A stretch of 64,000 nucleotides of DNA from JAABTL01 sp964465355 (GCA_964465355.1 CAYXJZ010000006.1:1-64000), one strand, 5' to 3'; shown: positions 8,833 to 17,985, numbered from the stretch's first letter. Notes: generated by a model not told the origin, from the sequence alone. Program-made: numbers and translations.

Positions 8833-9039
8833 ATGATCGAGCTGAAGGTCGAAGGCATGTCCTGCTCGCATTGCGCTGCCACCGTCGAGAAGGCCCTGAG
8901 CGACGTGCGTGGCGTCCGTTCGGTGGCCGTGGACCTGAGCCGCGGCACCGCCAAGGTCGAGGGCGAAGCTCCTGTGGAGACCTTGGTCGCCGCGGTCACG
9001 GCAGAAGGCTACCGGGCGGCGCCATCGGCATCGGCATGA
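8833..9039 (+). CDS. copZ: Copper chaperone, HMA domain
   Basis: 68-residue heavy-metal-associated domain covering the whole protein. The metal-binding loop is GMSCSHC, with Cys11 and Cys14 binding Cu(I). In this family the chaperone delivers Cu(I) in the cytosol to the copper ATPase and to the sensor. The start is supported by AAGGAG 6 nt upstream. Its stop overlaps the csoR start (ATGA, 9036-9039), and csoR overlaps copA in the same way, so the three proteins are probably made together. Confidence 0.95.
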   Translation: MIELKVEGMSCSHCAATVEKALSDVRGVRSVAVDLSRGTAKVEGEAPVETLVAAVTAEGYRAAPSASA

Positions 9040-9398
9040 GCCCGGTGGAGGGGCCGGTTACCGAAGTGTCGCCCGCCGAGAGGTCGGCAGCGGCCCACAG
9101 CCACGGTGCTGCCGGCGACGCCTGCCTGCACCTCGACCCGGACACCCGGCGCGACGTGGCCCTGCGCCTCAAGAGCGCCAAGGGGCACTTGGAAGGCGTG
9201 CTGCGCATGCTCGAGGACGAGGGCGTCTACTGCGTCGACGTCATGAAGCAGGTCAGCGCCGTCCAGGGAGCCCTGAGCAAGGTCAACGACAAGGTGCTGC
9301 GGGCCCACGTCCGCGACCACGTGGCCACCTCGGCCCAGCGCGGCGACACAGAGCACCTGGTCGAGGAACTGATGGAAGCCCTGAAGTACCGCCTGTGA
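9036..9398 (+). CDS. csoR: Copper-sensing repressor CsoR, Cys-His-His type
   Basis: 120-residue all-helical DUF156 repressor. The Cu(I) ligands align as Cys66, His91 and His95 (YCVDVMK and RAHVRDHV), spaced 25 and 4 residues as in CsoR, but the second Cys of the usual Cys-His-Cys site is His. The same Cys-His-His set is known from Thermus thermophilus CsoR. The His-rich N-terminus (AHSHG, then CLHLDPDTRR) is also typical. The ATG at 9036 overlaps the copZ stop and includes the family N-terminus; the same frame is open further upstream without homology. It should repress this operon from the inverted repeat at 8801-8816. Confidence 0.93.
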   Translation: MSPVEGPVTEVSPAERSAAAHSHGAAGDACLHLDPDTRRDVALRLKSAKGHLEGVLRMLEDEGVYCVDVMKQVSAVQGALSKVNDKVLRAHVRDHVATSAQRGDTEHLVEELMEALKYRL

Positions 9399-11710
9399 GC
9401 CAGGTCGTGAACCTGCCCGTTCAGGGGATGACCTGCGCGGCCTGCGTGGGACGCGTGGAGCGGGCGCTGCTCAAGGTGGATGGCGTGGTCGACGCCACTG
9501 TCAACCTGACCACAGAGAAGGCCAGCGTCACCTTCCGTCCGCAAACCGTGGACGTCCTGCGACTCAAGGACGCCATCCGCGGCGCGGGCTACCAGGTGCT
9601 GGAGGCAGCAGACGGAGCCGACCTGGCGGAGGCCGAGGCTCGGCTGCGCGTCCAGGAGCTGGCAAGGCTCAGGACCAGCCTGTGGATCGCCGCCGCCTTC
9701 ACCGCGCCGCTGATCCTGTTGGTCATGATCCCCATGGCCGTGCCTGCGCTCGATGCCTGGCTGATGCGCTTCGTCTCGATGCGGACGATCGTCCTCCTCT
9801 CCTTCGTGTTGGCCACGGTGGTGCAGTTCGGCCCCGGCCTGCGCTTCTACCGCAGCGGCTGGCCTGCCCTGCTGCAACGCTCACCCGACATGAACTCTTT
9901 GGTCATGATCGGCACCACCGCCGCCTACGGCTACTCGGTGGTCGCCACCTTCTTCCCCCGGCTGCTGCCGGCGGGCAACCTGCACGTCTACTTCGAGGCC
10001 TCGGCCGCCATCGTCACCCTGGTGCTGGTGGGCCGCTACCTCGAGGCCTTGGCCAAGGGGCGCAGCAGCGCGGCCATCAAGAAGCTGCTCGGTCTGCAGG
10101 CCAAGACCGCCATGGTGCTGCGGGACGGGCAGGAGCGCGAGCTGCCCTTGGCCGATGTGGTCATCGGCGACGTGGTGCTGGTGCGCCCCGGCGACAAGGT
10201 GCCGGTGGATGGCCGGGTGCTCTCGGGCTCCTCCTATGTGGACGAGGCGATGGTGACGGGGGAGTCCCTGCCGGTGCAGAAGGGGGTTGGTGACGAGGTG
10301 GTAGGTGGCACCATCAACAAGACGGGTGCCTTCCGCTTCACCGCCACCAAGGTGGGCGCCGACACCCTGTTGGCGCAGATCATCCGCATGGTGGAGGAGG
10401 CCCAGGGTTCCAAGGTGCCCATCCAGACCTTGGTCGACCGGGTGGTGAACTACTTCGTGCCGGTGGTCATGGCGGTGGCCCTGCTCACCTTCGGCCTGTG
10501 GTTGGCTTTCGGCCCCCAGCCGGCCACCACCTTCGCATTGGTCAACGCCGTGGCGGTGCTGATCATCGCCTGCCCATGCGCCATGGGGCTGGCCACGCCC
10601 ACCTCGATCATGGTGGGCACCGGCCGCGCAGCCGAGATGGGCGTGCTGTTCCGTCATGGCGCCGCGCTGCAGACGCTGCAGCAGACCAGCATCATTGCCC
10701 TCGACAAGACGGGCACCCTCACCGAGGGGGCGCCGCGGCTCACTGACTTCGTCATCGCCGACGGCCCTGATGGCGACGCGGACGCCGACGAGCTGCTGCG
10801 CCTGGTGGCGTCCGTTGAGCAGGACTCCGAGCACCCCATCGCCGAGGCCATCGTGCGCGCGGCGCGCGAGCGGGGTCTGCTGCTGCCCATGCCGGAGGCC
10901 TTCGAAGCCCTGCCCGGCTACGGGGTGCAGGCCACGGTGGAAGGCCGCTTGATGCAGGTGGGCGCCGACCGCTACATGCGCAGGCTCGGCATCGACGTGG
11001 CCAGCCTGGCCGACGTGGCCGAGCGCCTTGCAGACGAGGGGAAGACGCCGCTCTACGCGGCGATGGGTGGCAGGTTGGTGGCGGTGGTGGCGGTGGCCGA
11101 CCCCATCAAGGCCTCAACGCCACACGCCATCCGTGCGCTGCATGAGCTGGGCCTGCGCGTGGCGATGGTCACCGGCGACAACCGGCGCACCGCCCAGGCC
11201 ATCGCGCGGCAGCTGGGCATCGACGAGGTGCTGGCCGAGGTGCTGCCCGACGGCAAGGTGGAAGCCGTGATGGCGCTGCAGGCGCAGGGTGGCAAGGTGG
11301 TCTTCGTGGGTGACGGCATCAACGACGCCCCGGCGCTGGCGCGTGCCGACGTTGGCATCGCCATCGGCACCGGCACCGACATCGCCATCGAGTCGGCCGA
11401 CGTGGTGCTGATGTCAGGCGACCTGCGCGGCATCCCCAACGCCATCGGCATCTCCAAGGCCACCCTGCGCAACATCAGGCAGAACCTCTTCTGGGCCTTC
11501 TTCTACAACGCCGCCCTGATCCCCGTGGCCGCCGGGGTGCTGTACCCGGCCTTCGGGATCCTGCTCAGCCCGATCCTGGCTGCTGCGGCCATGGCCCTCT
11601 CCAGCGTCTTCGTGCTCAGCAACGCCATGCGCCTGCGTAGCTTCGCTCCGCCGATGACGACCGAGCCGCCCGCCCCGCGAGGTGGCTCAGCCGAGGTCGC
11701 GACGGCCTGA
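9395..11710 (+). CDS. copA: Copper-exporting P1B-type ATPase
   Basis: 771-residue Cu(I)-exporting ATPase of the cytoplasmic membrane. It has one N-terminal HMA domain (GMTCAACVGRV), eight expected transmembrane helices, the CPC ion motif (ACPCAMGLATPTS, about residues 392-394), the phosphorylated Asp in DKTGTLTEG near 436, the P1B HP motif (SEHPIAEAI), and the hinge GDGINDAPALARADVGIA. The start is a GTG overlapping the csoR stop (GTGA). It is the export arm of the copZ-csoR-copA operon. Length and motifs are complete. Confidence 0.97.
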   Translation: MSQVVNLPVQGMTCAACVGRVERALLKVDGVVDATVNLTTEKASVTFRPQTVDVLRLKDAIRGAGYQVLEAADGADLAEAEARLRVQELARLRTSLWIAAAFTAPLILLVMIPMAVPALDAWLMRFVSMRTIVLLSFVLATVVQFGPGLRFYRSGWPALLQRSPDMNSLVMIGTTAAYGYSVVATFFPRLLPAGNLHVYFEASAAIVTLVLVGRYLEALAKGRSSAAIKKLLGLQAKTAMVLRDGQERELPLADVVIGDVVLVRPGDKVPVDGRVLSGSSYVDEAMVTGESLPVQKGVGDEVVGGTINKTGAFRFTATKVGADTLLAQIIRMVEEAQGSKVPIQTLVDRVVNYFVPVVMAVALLTFGLWLAFGPQPATTFALVNAVAVLIIACPCAMGLATPTSIMVGTGRAAEMGVLFRHGAALQTLQQTSIIALDKTGTLTEGAPRLTDFVIADGPDGDADADELLRLVASVEQDSEHPIAEAIVRAARERGLLLPMPEAFEALPGYGVQATVEGRLMQVGADRYMRRLGIDVASLADVAERLADEGKTPLYAAMGGRLVAVVAVADPIKASTPHAIRALHELGLRVAMVTGDNRRTAQAIARQLGIDEVLAEVLPDGKVEAVMALQAQGGKVVFVGDGINDAPALARADVGIAIGTGTDIAIESADVVLMSGDLRGIPNAIGISKATLRNIRQNLFWAFFYNAALIPVAAGVLYPAFGILLSPILAAAAMALSSVFVLSNAMRLRSFAPPMTTEPPAPRGGSAEVATA

Positions 11711-11767
11711 GCCCGAGCCGGCGGCCGCGCATCGGAAGGAACTAGGCTCATGGCCTTGGGTGGCCGT

Positions 11768-12835
11768 TCAGCCCAGCACCACCGGAACGCCGAGGAAGCG
11801 TCCGTAGCGTTGGGCAGCCGCTTCCAGGACCCGCAGCTGCCTTGGCTCCGGTGCCCATCCGGGCAGGAGCTCGGCGGTGACGCCCTCGCGTCCGACGACC
11901 CGCCGCCAAGCGCCGACCACCCTGCCGTCGAGCAGGACCACGTGGTTGAGCAGGTTGCCCATGGCTACAAGGCGTCGGCTGTTGGCGTCGTCCACCACCG
12001 CGCTCCAACCCTTGTAGCTGCTCAGGTATTCGTCGTAGATCGACAGCAGGTGCGCGGTGGGGGAGGGCTCGGCCTCGGCTGCGACACCCTCCGGCCACCA
12101 GTAGGCGGCGCCCTCGTGCTGCTCCTGCACCAGGCCGTGCTTGGCGGCCTCCAAGCCACGACGGCAGTCGCTCAGCGTGAGGCCGGACCACTTCGCCATG
12201 TCGTGCACGGTCGCCGGACCCCTGGCTGCGAAGTAGCGCGCCGCGAGCTCGGCCAGGCCCTGGTCACGGTCCAGCTGCCGCCGCAGGGGAGCCCGCTGGT
12301 CGAGCAGGGCGTAGCTGTGCTGCTTGCCCATGCGCGGCCCGCTGCAGATCAACCCGTCCAGTTCGGCATGCATCAGGATGTAGCCCATGCGCAAGGAGCC
12401 CGTGGTGACGATGCCCGCAGCCTCCAACGCAGCCCTGATCTCGTCGCGCGGCAGTGGGCCGCGCGCCTCCAGCGCCTCGACGATGACCCGGTCGCTGCGC
12501 GCCAGAGCGGCTGGGTCCAGCTCCAGCTTGCGGTAGTAGGTGGCGTTCTGCGCCTGGACCCGCGGGGCGGTCAGGGCCAGCAGCCAGCCGATGTCGTCGG
12601 GGCAGACGAAGTGCCAGGTCGGACGGAGCAAGTGGGTGCGCAGGATCCGGCCTTCGTCGAAGGCTGCATCCACCTCGGCGTCGCTGACCCCGGTGCAGCG
12701 GATGCCCAGCGTCCACTTGGCGCCGGCATAGTCCTGCGACTGCACGGCCGTGAGGTGGCGCAAGGCCTCCTCCGGCTGTCGGTAGGTACCTCGCCCGATG
12801 GCTTGCGAGGCCAGCCGCTGCCGGATCAGGTCCAT
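11768..12835 (-). CDS. Winged-helix AlkZ-like protein (HTH_42), possible DNA glycosylase
   Basis: 355 residues of the winged-helix HTH_42 family, which includes the AlkZ and YcaQ/AlkX DNA glycosylases that excise alkylated or crosslinked bases. The segment AVQSQDYAGAKW near residue 31 contains a QxQ pair at the place where AlkZ has its catalytic QxQ motif, and THLLRPTWHFV is also family-typical. It is transcribed away from the cytolysin gene. The start ATG has a -10 box only 6 nt upstream and no ribosome site, so the mRNA is probably leaderless. Family assignment is strong; glycosylase activity is inferred. Confidence 0.8.
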   Translation of the reverse strand: MDLIRQRLASQAIGRGTYRQPEEALRHLTAVQSQDYAGAKWTLGIRCTGVSDAEVDAAFDEGRILRTHLLRPTWHFVCPDDIGWLLALTAPRVQAQNATYYRKLELDPAALARSDRVIVEALEARGPLPRDEIRAALEAAGIVTTGSLRMGYILMHAELDGLICSGPRMGKQHSYALLDQRAPLRRQLDRDQGLAELAARYFAARGPATVHDMAKWSGLTLSDCRRGLEAAKHGLVQEQHEGAAYWWPEGVAAEAEPSPTAHLLSIYDEYLSSYKGWSAVVDDANSRRLVAMGNLLNHVVLLDGRVVGAWRRVVGREGVTAELLPGWAPEPRQLRVLEAAAQRYGRFLGVPVVLG

Positions 12836-12841
12836 GGGCAG

Positions 12842-12847
12842 AGTCTA
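12842..12847 (-). promoter_or_regulatory. -10 box of a leaderless AlkZ-like gene
   Basis: TAGACT on the minus strand, separated from the ATG at 12835 by 6 nt. Initiation would fall at or next to the start codon. Confidence 0.6.
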
Positions 12848-12984
12848 GCCAGGCCGGGACGCGGACACCGGAGGCTGGTGCCTTCGGGCTCGCGGTCGTG
12901 CAGGCGATCCTCATCCGTTCCACTGATAGCCCACTGATGCCCCCTTGCCTAAGGTTCCCCAACCCCGCATCGGAGGAACGAGCG

Positions 12985-14913
12985 ATGGAGCATCCAGCGA
13001 AGCAAGGACGGCCTACCCCGACCCATCTCCGGAGCTTGGCGCTCACAGCGGCCGTTGCCTGCACCTTGACCGCCTGCGGCGCGGGGCCCGGCCCTCTCGG
13101 CAGTCTCGACGCCTTCGTCGCCGACTTGCCTGGTTGGGAGGTCGTCGCGCCCCCGGTCACCGAGACCACGGGCGTGCCGACGGGGCAGCCGCCGGTGGTC
13201 ACCGAGGAGACGGCAGAGTCAGGCGCCGTCTACACCTGCACCACCACCCCCTACAGCATCAGCAAGAACCCAGGCGAGATGGCGCTGTACAACCCGGACG
13301 CCTCCGTGCTCTGGCCGGGTGCACTCATCCGCGGCGGCTCACACCTGACCGTCGGCTCGCTGGAGCCGCTGGCCATCGCCCGCGAACGGCGGGCGCCCCT
13401 TGGCATCTCCATCCAGGGAGGTGGTGTCCTCGGTATCCCGGGTGGTGTCAGCACCGTGGTCCATCAGCCTGCTGGCAGCACCGTTCGCGAGGGCATCAAC
13501 CAGCTCGTGGCCAACGCCTTGGGTGCCGAAGTCGCCGTTGGCGCCGGCGCCAGCTCCTTCACATCGGTGGAGAGCCACAGCGCCACGCAGGCCTTGCTCA
13601 GCCTTGGGCTCGACGCGCGTTACCTTGGCGCCGAGGTGTCCGCCTCGCTGGACTACAGCAAGGATCTCAACCAGAGCACCTACACCGCCTACTTCGTGCA
13701 GCGTCTGTTCACCTTGGCCATCGACCTGCCCGAACGGCCGTCCTCGCTCTTCGCCACCGACGTCAGCGGCGCCGATCTGGCTTCCCTCGGCGTCTCTGCC
13801 AACAACCTGCCGCTGTACATCGACAGCGTCTCCTACGGCCGTATCCTCATGTTCTCCTTCACCTCCACCGACCGGCGCGAGCGCATCGAGGCGGCCCTCG
13901 AGTTCTCCTACAACGCCGTCGTTGGCGGTGTCGACGGCTACAGCGAGGCCCAGCTCCGCGAGACCCTGTCCACCGCGCGCATCGACGTGTTCGCCTTGGG
14001 TGGTCCGAACACGGGTGTACAGAACCTGATCCGTGACGGCGACCTGGCGTCCTACTTCGAGGCGCCGCTGGCCATCAACCAGGTCGAGCCGATCTCGTTC
14101 ACGGTGCGCAACCTCGGCGACAACCGCCTCGCCAAGGTGGGTGACGTCACCGCATACGAGGTGCGCGAATGCCTGCCGCTGAACGGCGGCCTGCCGCAGC
14201 CGATCCATTGGTGGCCAGCGGACGGCACCACCGACGATGCGGCCGGCGACGTGCCGCTTGGCGGCTTCGGCGGGGGCTACGGCGCGGGTTGGAACGGGTC
14301 CGATCCCGGCAACCAGTCCTTCGTCCTGAACGGTGACCAGCTCTACCTGAACACCTTCCCGACGATCCAGGTCGTGCCGACGGCAGGCGTGTTCACGGTG
14401 AGTGCGTGGATCAACCCGCGGACCATCGACGGCGTACGCACCATCATCAGCCAGGTGGGTGGGAACCTGCTTCCCGGCGACTTCGGCTTCCGGCTGCGGG
14501 GTACCACCGGCAACGGCTACCTGGACTTCTGGCGCCGCCCGAGCGCGGACAGCACCTCGGTCGATGCGGTGTCGACCAGCTTCATCGTGCCGAGGAACGT
14601 CTGGACGCACGTGGTGGCGGTGTACGGCGCCACCGGTGGCGGGGACGGCAACATGCGCATCTACGTTGACGGCGTGCTGAGAAGCGCCGACGTCATCACC
14701 AGCGTCTACCTCCCGGGTCAGTTGGAAGGCAGTGCCAGCCTCACCATGACCCGGATCGGTTCGAGCGAGCTGTACGCGCCTGGCGGTACCGGCGCCTCCG
14801 GTCCGCGCTTCGCCTACGACGGCTCGGTTGACGAGGTCATGGTCTTCGACCGCGCCCTCAGTGGTGAGGAAGTGCTGGCGATGTACCAGAACTTCGAATC
14901 CTACCGACCCTGA
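12985..14913 (+). CDS. Lipoprotein: thiol-activated cytolysin-type pore domain plus LamG-like domain
   Basis: 642 residues. A lipoprotein signal ends in the lipobox LTAC (Cys31). Residues about 75-395 match the thiol-activated cytolysin core (cholesterol-dependent cytolysin domains 1-3): VLWPGALIRGGSHL near 109, YTAYFVQRLFTLAID, the core strand SVSYGRILMFSFTS, an FALGGPNTGVQNLI segment, and EPISFTVRNLGDNRLAKVG. Domain 4, with its cholesterol-binding undecapeptide, is missing. From about residue 405 a LamG-like sandwich takes its place (begins HWWPADGTTDDAAG; includes FTVSAWINPR, YVDGVLRS and DGSVDEVMVFDRALS). The start is set by GGAGG at 12972-12976, 8 nt before the ATG; a possible -10 is TAAGGT at 12950-12955. 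Such proteins are thought to oligomerise and form pores. The target and the reason for lipid anchoring are unknown. Pore formation is inference. Confidence 0.85.
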   Translation: MEHPAKQGRPTPTHLRSLALTAAVACTLTACGAGPGPLGSLDAFVADLPGWEVVAPPVTETTGVPTGQPPVVTEETAESGAVYTCTTTPYSISKNPGEMALYNPDASVLWPGALIRGGSHLTVGSLEPLAIARERRAPLGISIQGGGVLGIPGGVSTVVHQPAGSTVREGINQLVANALGAEVAVGAGASSFTSVESHSATQALLSLGLDARYLGAEVSASLDYSKDLNQSTYTAYFVQRLFTLAIDLPERPSSLFATDVSGADLASLGVSANNLPLYIDSVSYGRILMFSFTSTDRRERIEAALEFSYNAVVGGVDGYSEAQLRETLSTARIDVFALGGPNTGVQNLIRDGDLASYFEAPLAINQVEPISFTVRNLGDNRLAKVGDVTAYEVRECLPLNGGLPQPIHWWPADGTTDDAAGDVPLGGFGGGYGAGWNGSDPGNQSFVLNGDQLYLNTFPTIQVVPTAGVFTVSAWINPRTIDGVRTIISQVGGNLLPGDFGFRLRGTTGNGYLDFWRRPSADSTSVDAVSTSFIVPRNVWTHVVAVYGATGGGDGNMRIYVDGVLRSADVITSVYLPGQLEGSASLTMTRIGSSELYAPGGTGASGPRFAYDGSVDEVMVFDRALSGEEVLAMYQNFESYRP

Positions 14914-14927
14914 GATCCTGACAGCAC

Positions 14928-14964
14928 CGGAGCGCCGCTAGGCGCACTGCGCCGTAGCGCTCCG
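14928..14964 (+). terminator. Hairpin terminator after the cytolysin gene
   Basis: CGGAGCGC (14928-14935) pairs with GCGCTCCG (14957-14964), and an inner 6-bp stem (GGCGCA with TGCGCC) is separated by a small asymmetric loop. It lies 15 nt after the cytolysin stop, and the next gene has its own promoter. Confidence 0.7.
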
Positions 14965-15001
14965 CCCATCACCTGGCAGCTGCCTGCTTTCGCCGACGGC
15001 T

Positions 15002-15007
15002 TATCTT
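15002..15007 (+). promoter_or_regulatory. -10 box of the BTAD regulator gene
   Basis: TATCTT, 7 nt before the ATG at 15015, with no ribosome site between them; probable leaderless start. No clear -35 box is visible. Confidence 0.55.
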
Positions 15008-15014
15008 GTGAACC

Positions 15015-17960
15015 ATGTCGGCCGAGCTGAGGTTGCTGGGCCCTCCTCGCATCCGGAAGGGGGCGACCTGGATGGACCTGCCGATGCGGCAGAGCCTGCT
15101 CCTCGGGGCCTACCTGGCCTACCGCGAGGGCTGGGTCGGCCGTGACGAGTTGCTCGGCGTGTTCTGGCCCGACGAGGACGAGTCGACGGCCAGGCACAAC
15201 CTCAGCCAGCTCGTCTACCACTGCAGACGCCAGCCCTGGTTCGGCGGTCTCGAGGCAGAGCGGACGCGCCTGCGTTGGCGCATCGACTCCGACGTGCAGC
15301 TCTTCCGTGCGGCCTTGGGTACGGGCGCCTGGCACGATGCCATGGCGCTGTACCGGGGTCCGTTGCTCGAAGGGGCGCCCACCGGGCTGTCGCTTGGTTT
15401 CGAGGCCTGGCTCGAGCGGGAGCGCGAGACCCTCCATGGGGCATGGCGGGACGCCGTGCTCGAGGTGGCCGGGGCCTACGAGCGCGAAGGTCGCTGGTCG
15501 GACGCCGTGGCCAGGCTGCGGTCGGTGCTGGCGCAGGACGCCCTGGCCGAGGATGTGCTGCAGGCCTACCTCCGCTGTGCCGGACCTGCCGGCCAGAGGG
15601 ATGTCGCGCTGCGTGCCTTCGAGACCTTCCGGGCGCGGCTGCGCGCCGAACTCGACATGGCGCCGCTCGAGGCGACGCTGCGGTTGGCCGAAGGCCTGCG
15701 GAGCCCGGAGGCCACGCAGGGGCAGGCGGTGAACACAAGCGAACCTGTGTGGGCGGCGCCTGAGCAAGATCTGGGCCACCAGCATCCAGTCGGCGATGGG
15801 GGCGCGGTGACCTTGTGCCGCAACTTCCCCGCACCTTTGACATCCTTCGTCGGCCGCGAGGCGGAACGCGAGCGGCTCGAAGCGATGCTGACGGAGGATG
15901 GCGCGCGTCTGATCACCCTGCTCGGCCCGGGTGGCAGCGGCAAGACGCGTCTGGCCATCGAGGTGGCGCAGCAAGCTGCTGCCAGCTTCCGCGACGGTGC
16001 GCTGTTCGTGGCGCTGGCCGAGACCGCCGACCCCACGCTGCTGACGCACGCTTTCTTGGATGCGCTCGAGCTTCAAGCGCCTGCCGGCCGCTCGGCCGAA
16101 TCCTTCCTCCTCGAATGGTTGGCGCCAAGGGCCCTGCTGATGGTGGTGGACAACCTCGAGCATCTGTTGGACGGCGCGGGCTTGGTGCCGGAGCTGCTCG
16201 GCGCCTCACCGGGCTCGGCCGCACTGGTTACCTCCCGTGAGCCCCTCGATGTGCACGGCGAGGTGTTGGTCGAGGTCGCCGGGCTCGCCTACCCGACCTC
16301 CGTCGATCAAGCCATCGAAGGCTTCGACGCCGTGAGCCTGTTCCTGCGCAGTTCTCGCCGGGCCAACCCGAGCTTCTTGCCGACCGCCGACGACCGCGCC
16401 GACATCGTGCGCATCTGCCGTGCGTTGGAGGGGATGCCGTTGGCCATCGAGCTGGCGGCCGCATGGATGCGGCGCCTGCGGCCAGGCGAGGTGGCCACCG
16501 CACTCGAGGCCGGCCTCGACCTGCTGGCGACGACGCACGCGGACGTGCCGTCGCGGCACCGCAGCGTTCGCGCCACGCTGACCCACTCATGGTCTCTGCT
16601 CAGCGATGAGGAGCGAGCAGCCTGGACCGCCACCGCGATCTTCCGCGGCGGCTTCACCAAGGACGCCGCCGACGCGGTCACCGGGGCCAGCCTGCGCACG
16701 CTGCTGGCCTTGGTGAACAAGTCGCTGCTTCACCGCAGCAGCGACGGACGCTTCTTGCAGCTGGTGGTGGTCAGGCAGTACGGCTTCGAGCTGCTGGAGG
16801 CCGAGCCAGCTCGCCACGCCGAGGCGGCGGCGCGCCACGCCGATCACTTCGCACAGTTGGCCCTCCAGGCGGCTGCGGGTCTGGAGGGCGGGGACCAGGC
16901 GGTGTGGCTGGGCCGCTTGGCGGCTGACCACGAGAACCTGCGGATCGCGCTCGACCGGCTACGACGTTCAGGGCAGGAGGAAGCCGCCCTCCGCATGGCG
17001 AACGCCCTGCTCCGCTACTGGTGGCTGCACGGCCACTACCAGGAGGCTCGAAGCGTCTTCATCTCGCTGCTGCAGATGAGCGACGACCGCAGCGCCTTGC
17101 GTGCCACCGCTCTGTCGAACGCCGGCTCGGTGGCGCGCCTGTGCGAGGACTTCGCTGCAGCCCGCAGCCTCTTGGAAGATGCCATGGCGATCCAGCGCGA
17201 GCTCGATGACCCGGCAGCCCTGGCCGCCACGATCGGCAATCTGGCCAACCTGCTTCGTCTGCAGGGTGAGTACGGGGAGGCGGAGCACTCGATGCAGGAG
17301 TGCCTGCAGCTCTTCCGGCAGGTCGGCGATCAGCGCAGGGTGGCCAACACCCTGAACAACCTCGGCGCCCTCGCCTCCTACCGGAACGATCCAGTGGCTG
17401 CCGAGGACTGGTATCAGCAGGCCCACGACGCTGCGACCGAAGCCGGTGAGGAACTGGTGGCAGCCATGACACTGGGCAACCTGGCGCAATCGGCCATCGA
17501 CAGGGGCGACCTGGACCGGGCGTCTCGGCTGCTGGACGAGGCGCGGGTAGCCTTCGAGCGACTGGGCTACCAGGTCGGGTTGGCCGTGACCGACCAGAGC
17601 CTAGGCGATCTGGCGATGCGGGCCGAGGATCCGGCCGGGGCGCGGGTCTGCTACGTACGGGCGGTGCGGCGTTTCGTGGATCTCGGTGACCAACGCGGCA
17701 TCGCTGAGGTGTTGGCGAGCATGGCCGCGGTGGCGATGGCCGTGGGGGACGTCGAGTTGGCGTTGCGCTGCGTCGGTGCTGCGCAGGCCCAGCACGAACG
17801 CCTTGGCATCGTCATGTCCATCGGCGGGCGTGAGGACTTGGAGCGCCATGTGACCGCTGCGCGTGAGCGACTGGGCGAGGCCGGGTGCGCGGCGCATCTG
17901 GGCGTCGGCGCGCGGTTGACGCAGGCGGGGATGGTGGCGCTGGTGGGTGGTGAAGGATAG
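15015..17960 (+). CDS. Large BTAD regulator with STAND-type ATPase and TPR repeats
   Basis: 981 residues. The N-terminus is a winged-helix/BTAD module of the SARP/AfsR kind (ELRLLGPPRIRKG; LLEGAPTG; AYEREGRWSDAVARLRSVL; ends near residue 235). An NB-ARC-like ATPase follows (FVGREAERERLEAML, Walker A GPGGSGKTRLA near 310, Walker B LLMVVDNLEHLL). The C-terminal ~400 residues are helical TPR repeats (for example NLANLLRLQGEYGEAE and NNLGALASYRNDPVAAE). Proteins of this build act as ATP-dependent transcription switches whose repeats sense a signal. It starts 101 nt downstream of the cytolysin-like gene on the same strand, so it may control that gene, but only position supports this. Confidence 0.88.
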   Translation: MSAELRLLGPPRIRKGATWMDLPMRQSLLLGAYLAYREGWVGRDELLGVFWPDEDESTARHNLSQLVYHCRRQPWFGGLEAERTRLRWRIDSDVQLFRAALGTGAWHDAMALYRGPLLEGAPTGLSLGFEAWLERERETLHGAWRDAVLEVAGAYEREGRWSDAVARLRSVLAQDALAEDVLQAYLRCAGPAGQRDVALRAFETFRARLRAELDMAPLEATLRLAEGLRSPEATQGQAVNTSEPVWAAPEQDLGHQHPVGDGGAVTLCRNFPAPLTSFVGREAERERLEAMLTEDGARLITLLGPGGSGKTRLAIEVAQQAAASFRDGALFVALAETADPTLLTHAFLDALELQAPAGRSAESFLLEWLAPRALLMVVDNLEHLLDGAGLVPELLGASPGSAALVTSREPLDVHGEVLVEVAGLAYPTSVDQAIEGFDAVSLFLRSSRRANPSFLPTADDRADIVRICRALEGMPLAIELAAAWMRRLRPGEVATALEAGLDLLATTHADVPSRHRSVRATLTHSWSLLSDEERAAWTATAIFRGGFTKDAADAVTGASLRTLLALVNKSLLHRSSDGRFLQLVVVRQYGFELLEAEPARHAEAAARHADHFAQLALQAAAGLEGGDQAVWLGRLAADHENLRIALDRLRRSGQEEAALRMANALLRYWWLHGHYQEARSVFISLLQMSDDRSALRATALSNAGSVARLCEDFAAARSLLEDAMAIQRELDDPAALAATIGNLANLLRLQGEYGEAEHSMQECLQLFRQVGDQRRVANTLNNLGALASYRNDPVAAEDWYQQAHDAATEAGEELVAAMTLGNLAQSAIDRGDLDRASRLLDEARVAFERLGYQVGLAVTDQSLGDLAMRAEDPAGARVCYVRAVRRFVDLGDQRGIAEVLASMAAVAMAVGDVELALRCVGAAQAQHERLGIVMSIGGREDLERHVTAARERLGEAGCAAHLGVGARLTQAGMVALVGGEG

Positions 17961-17985
17961 GAGCCACCTGCCTGCCGCGCCCTGT

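Noticed and set aside
14160..14215. ECLP...WW segment resembling the CDC undecapeptide
   Set aside because: Only a Glu-Cys and a distant Trp pair match; the spacing is wrong, and the Trp pair belongs to the start of the LamG-like domain.
13339..14610. A 423-codon minus-strand frame within the cytolysin-like gene
   Set aside because: The plus strand has a signal peptide, a strong ribosome site and recognisable domains; the minus frame has none.
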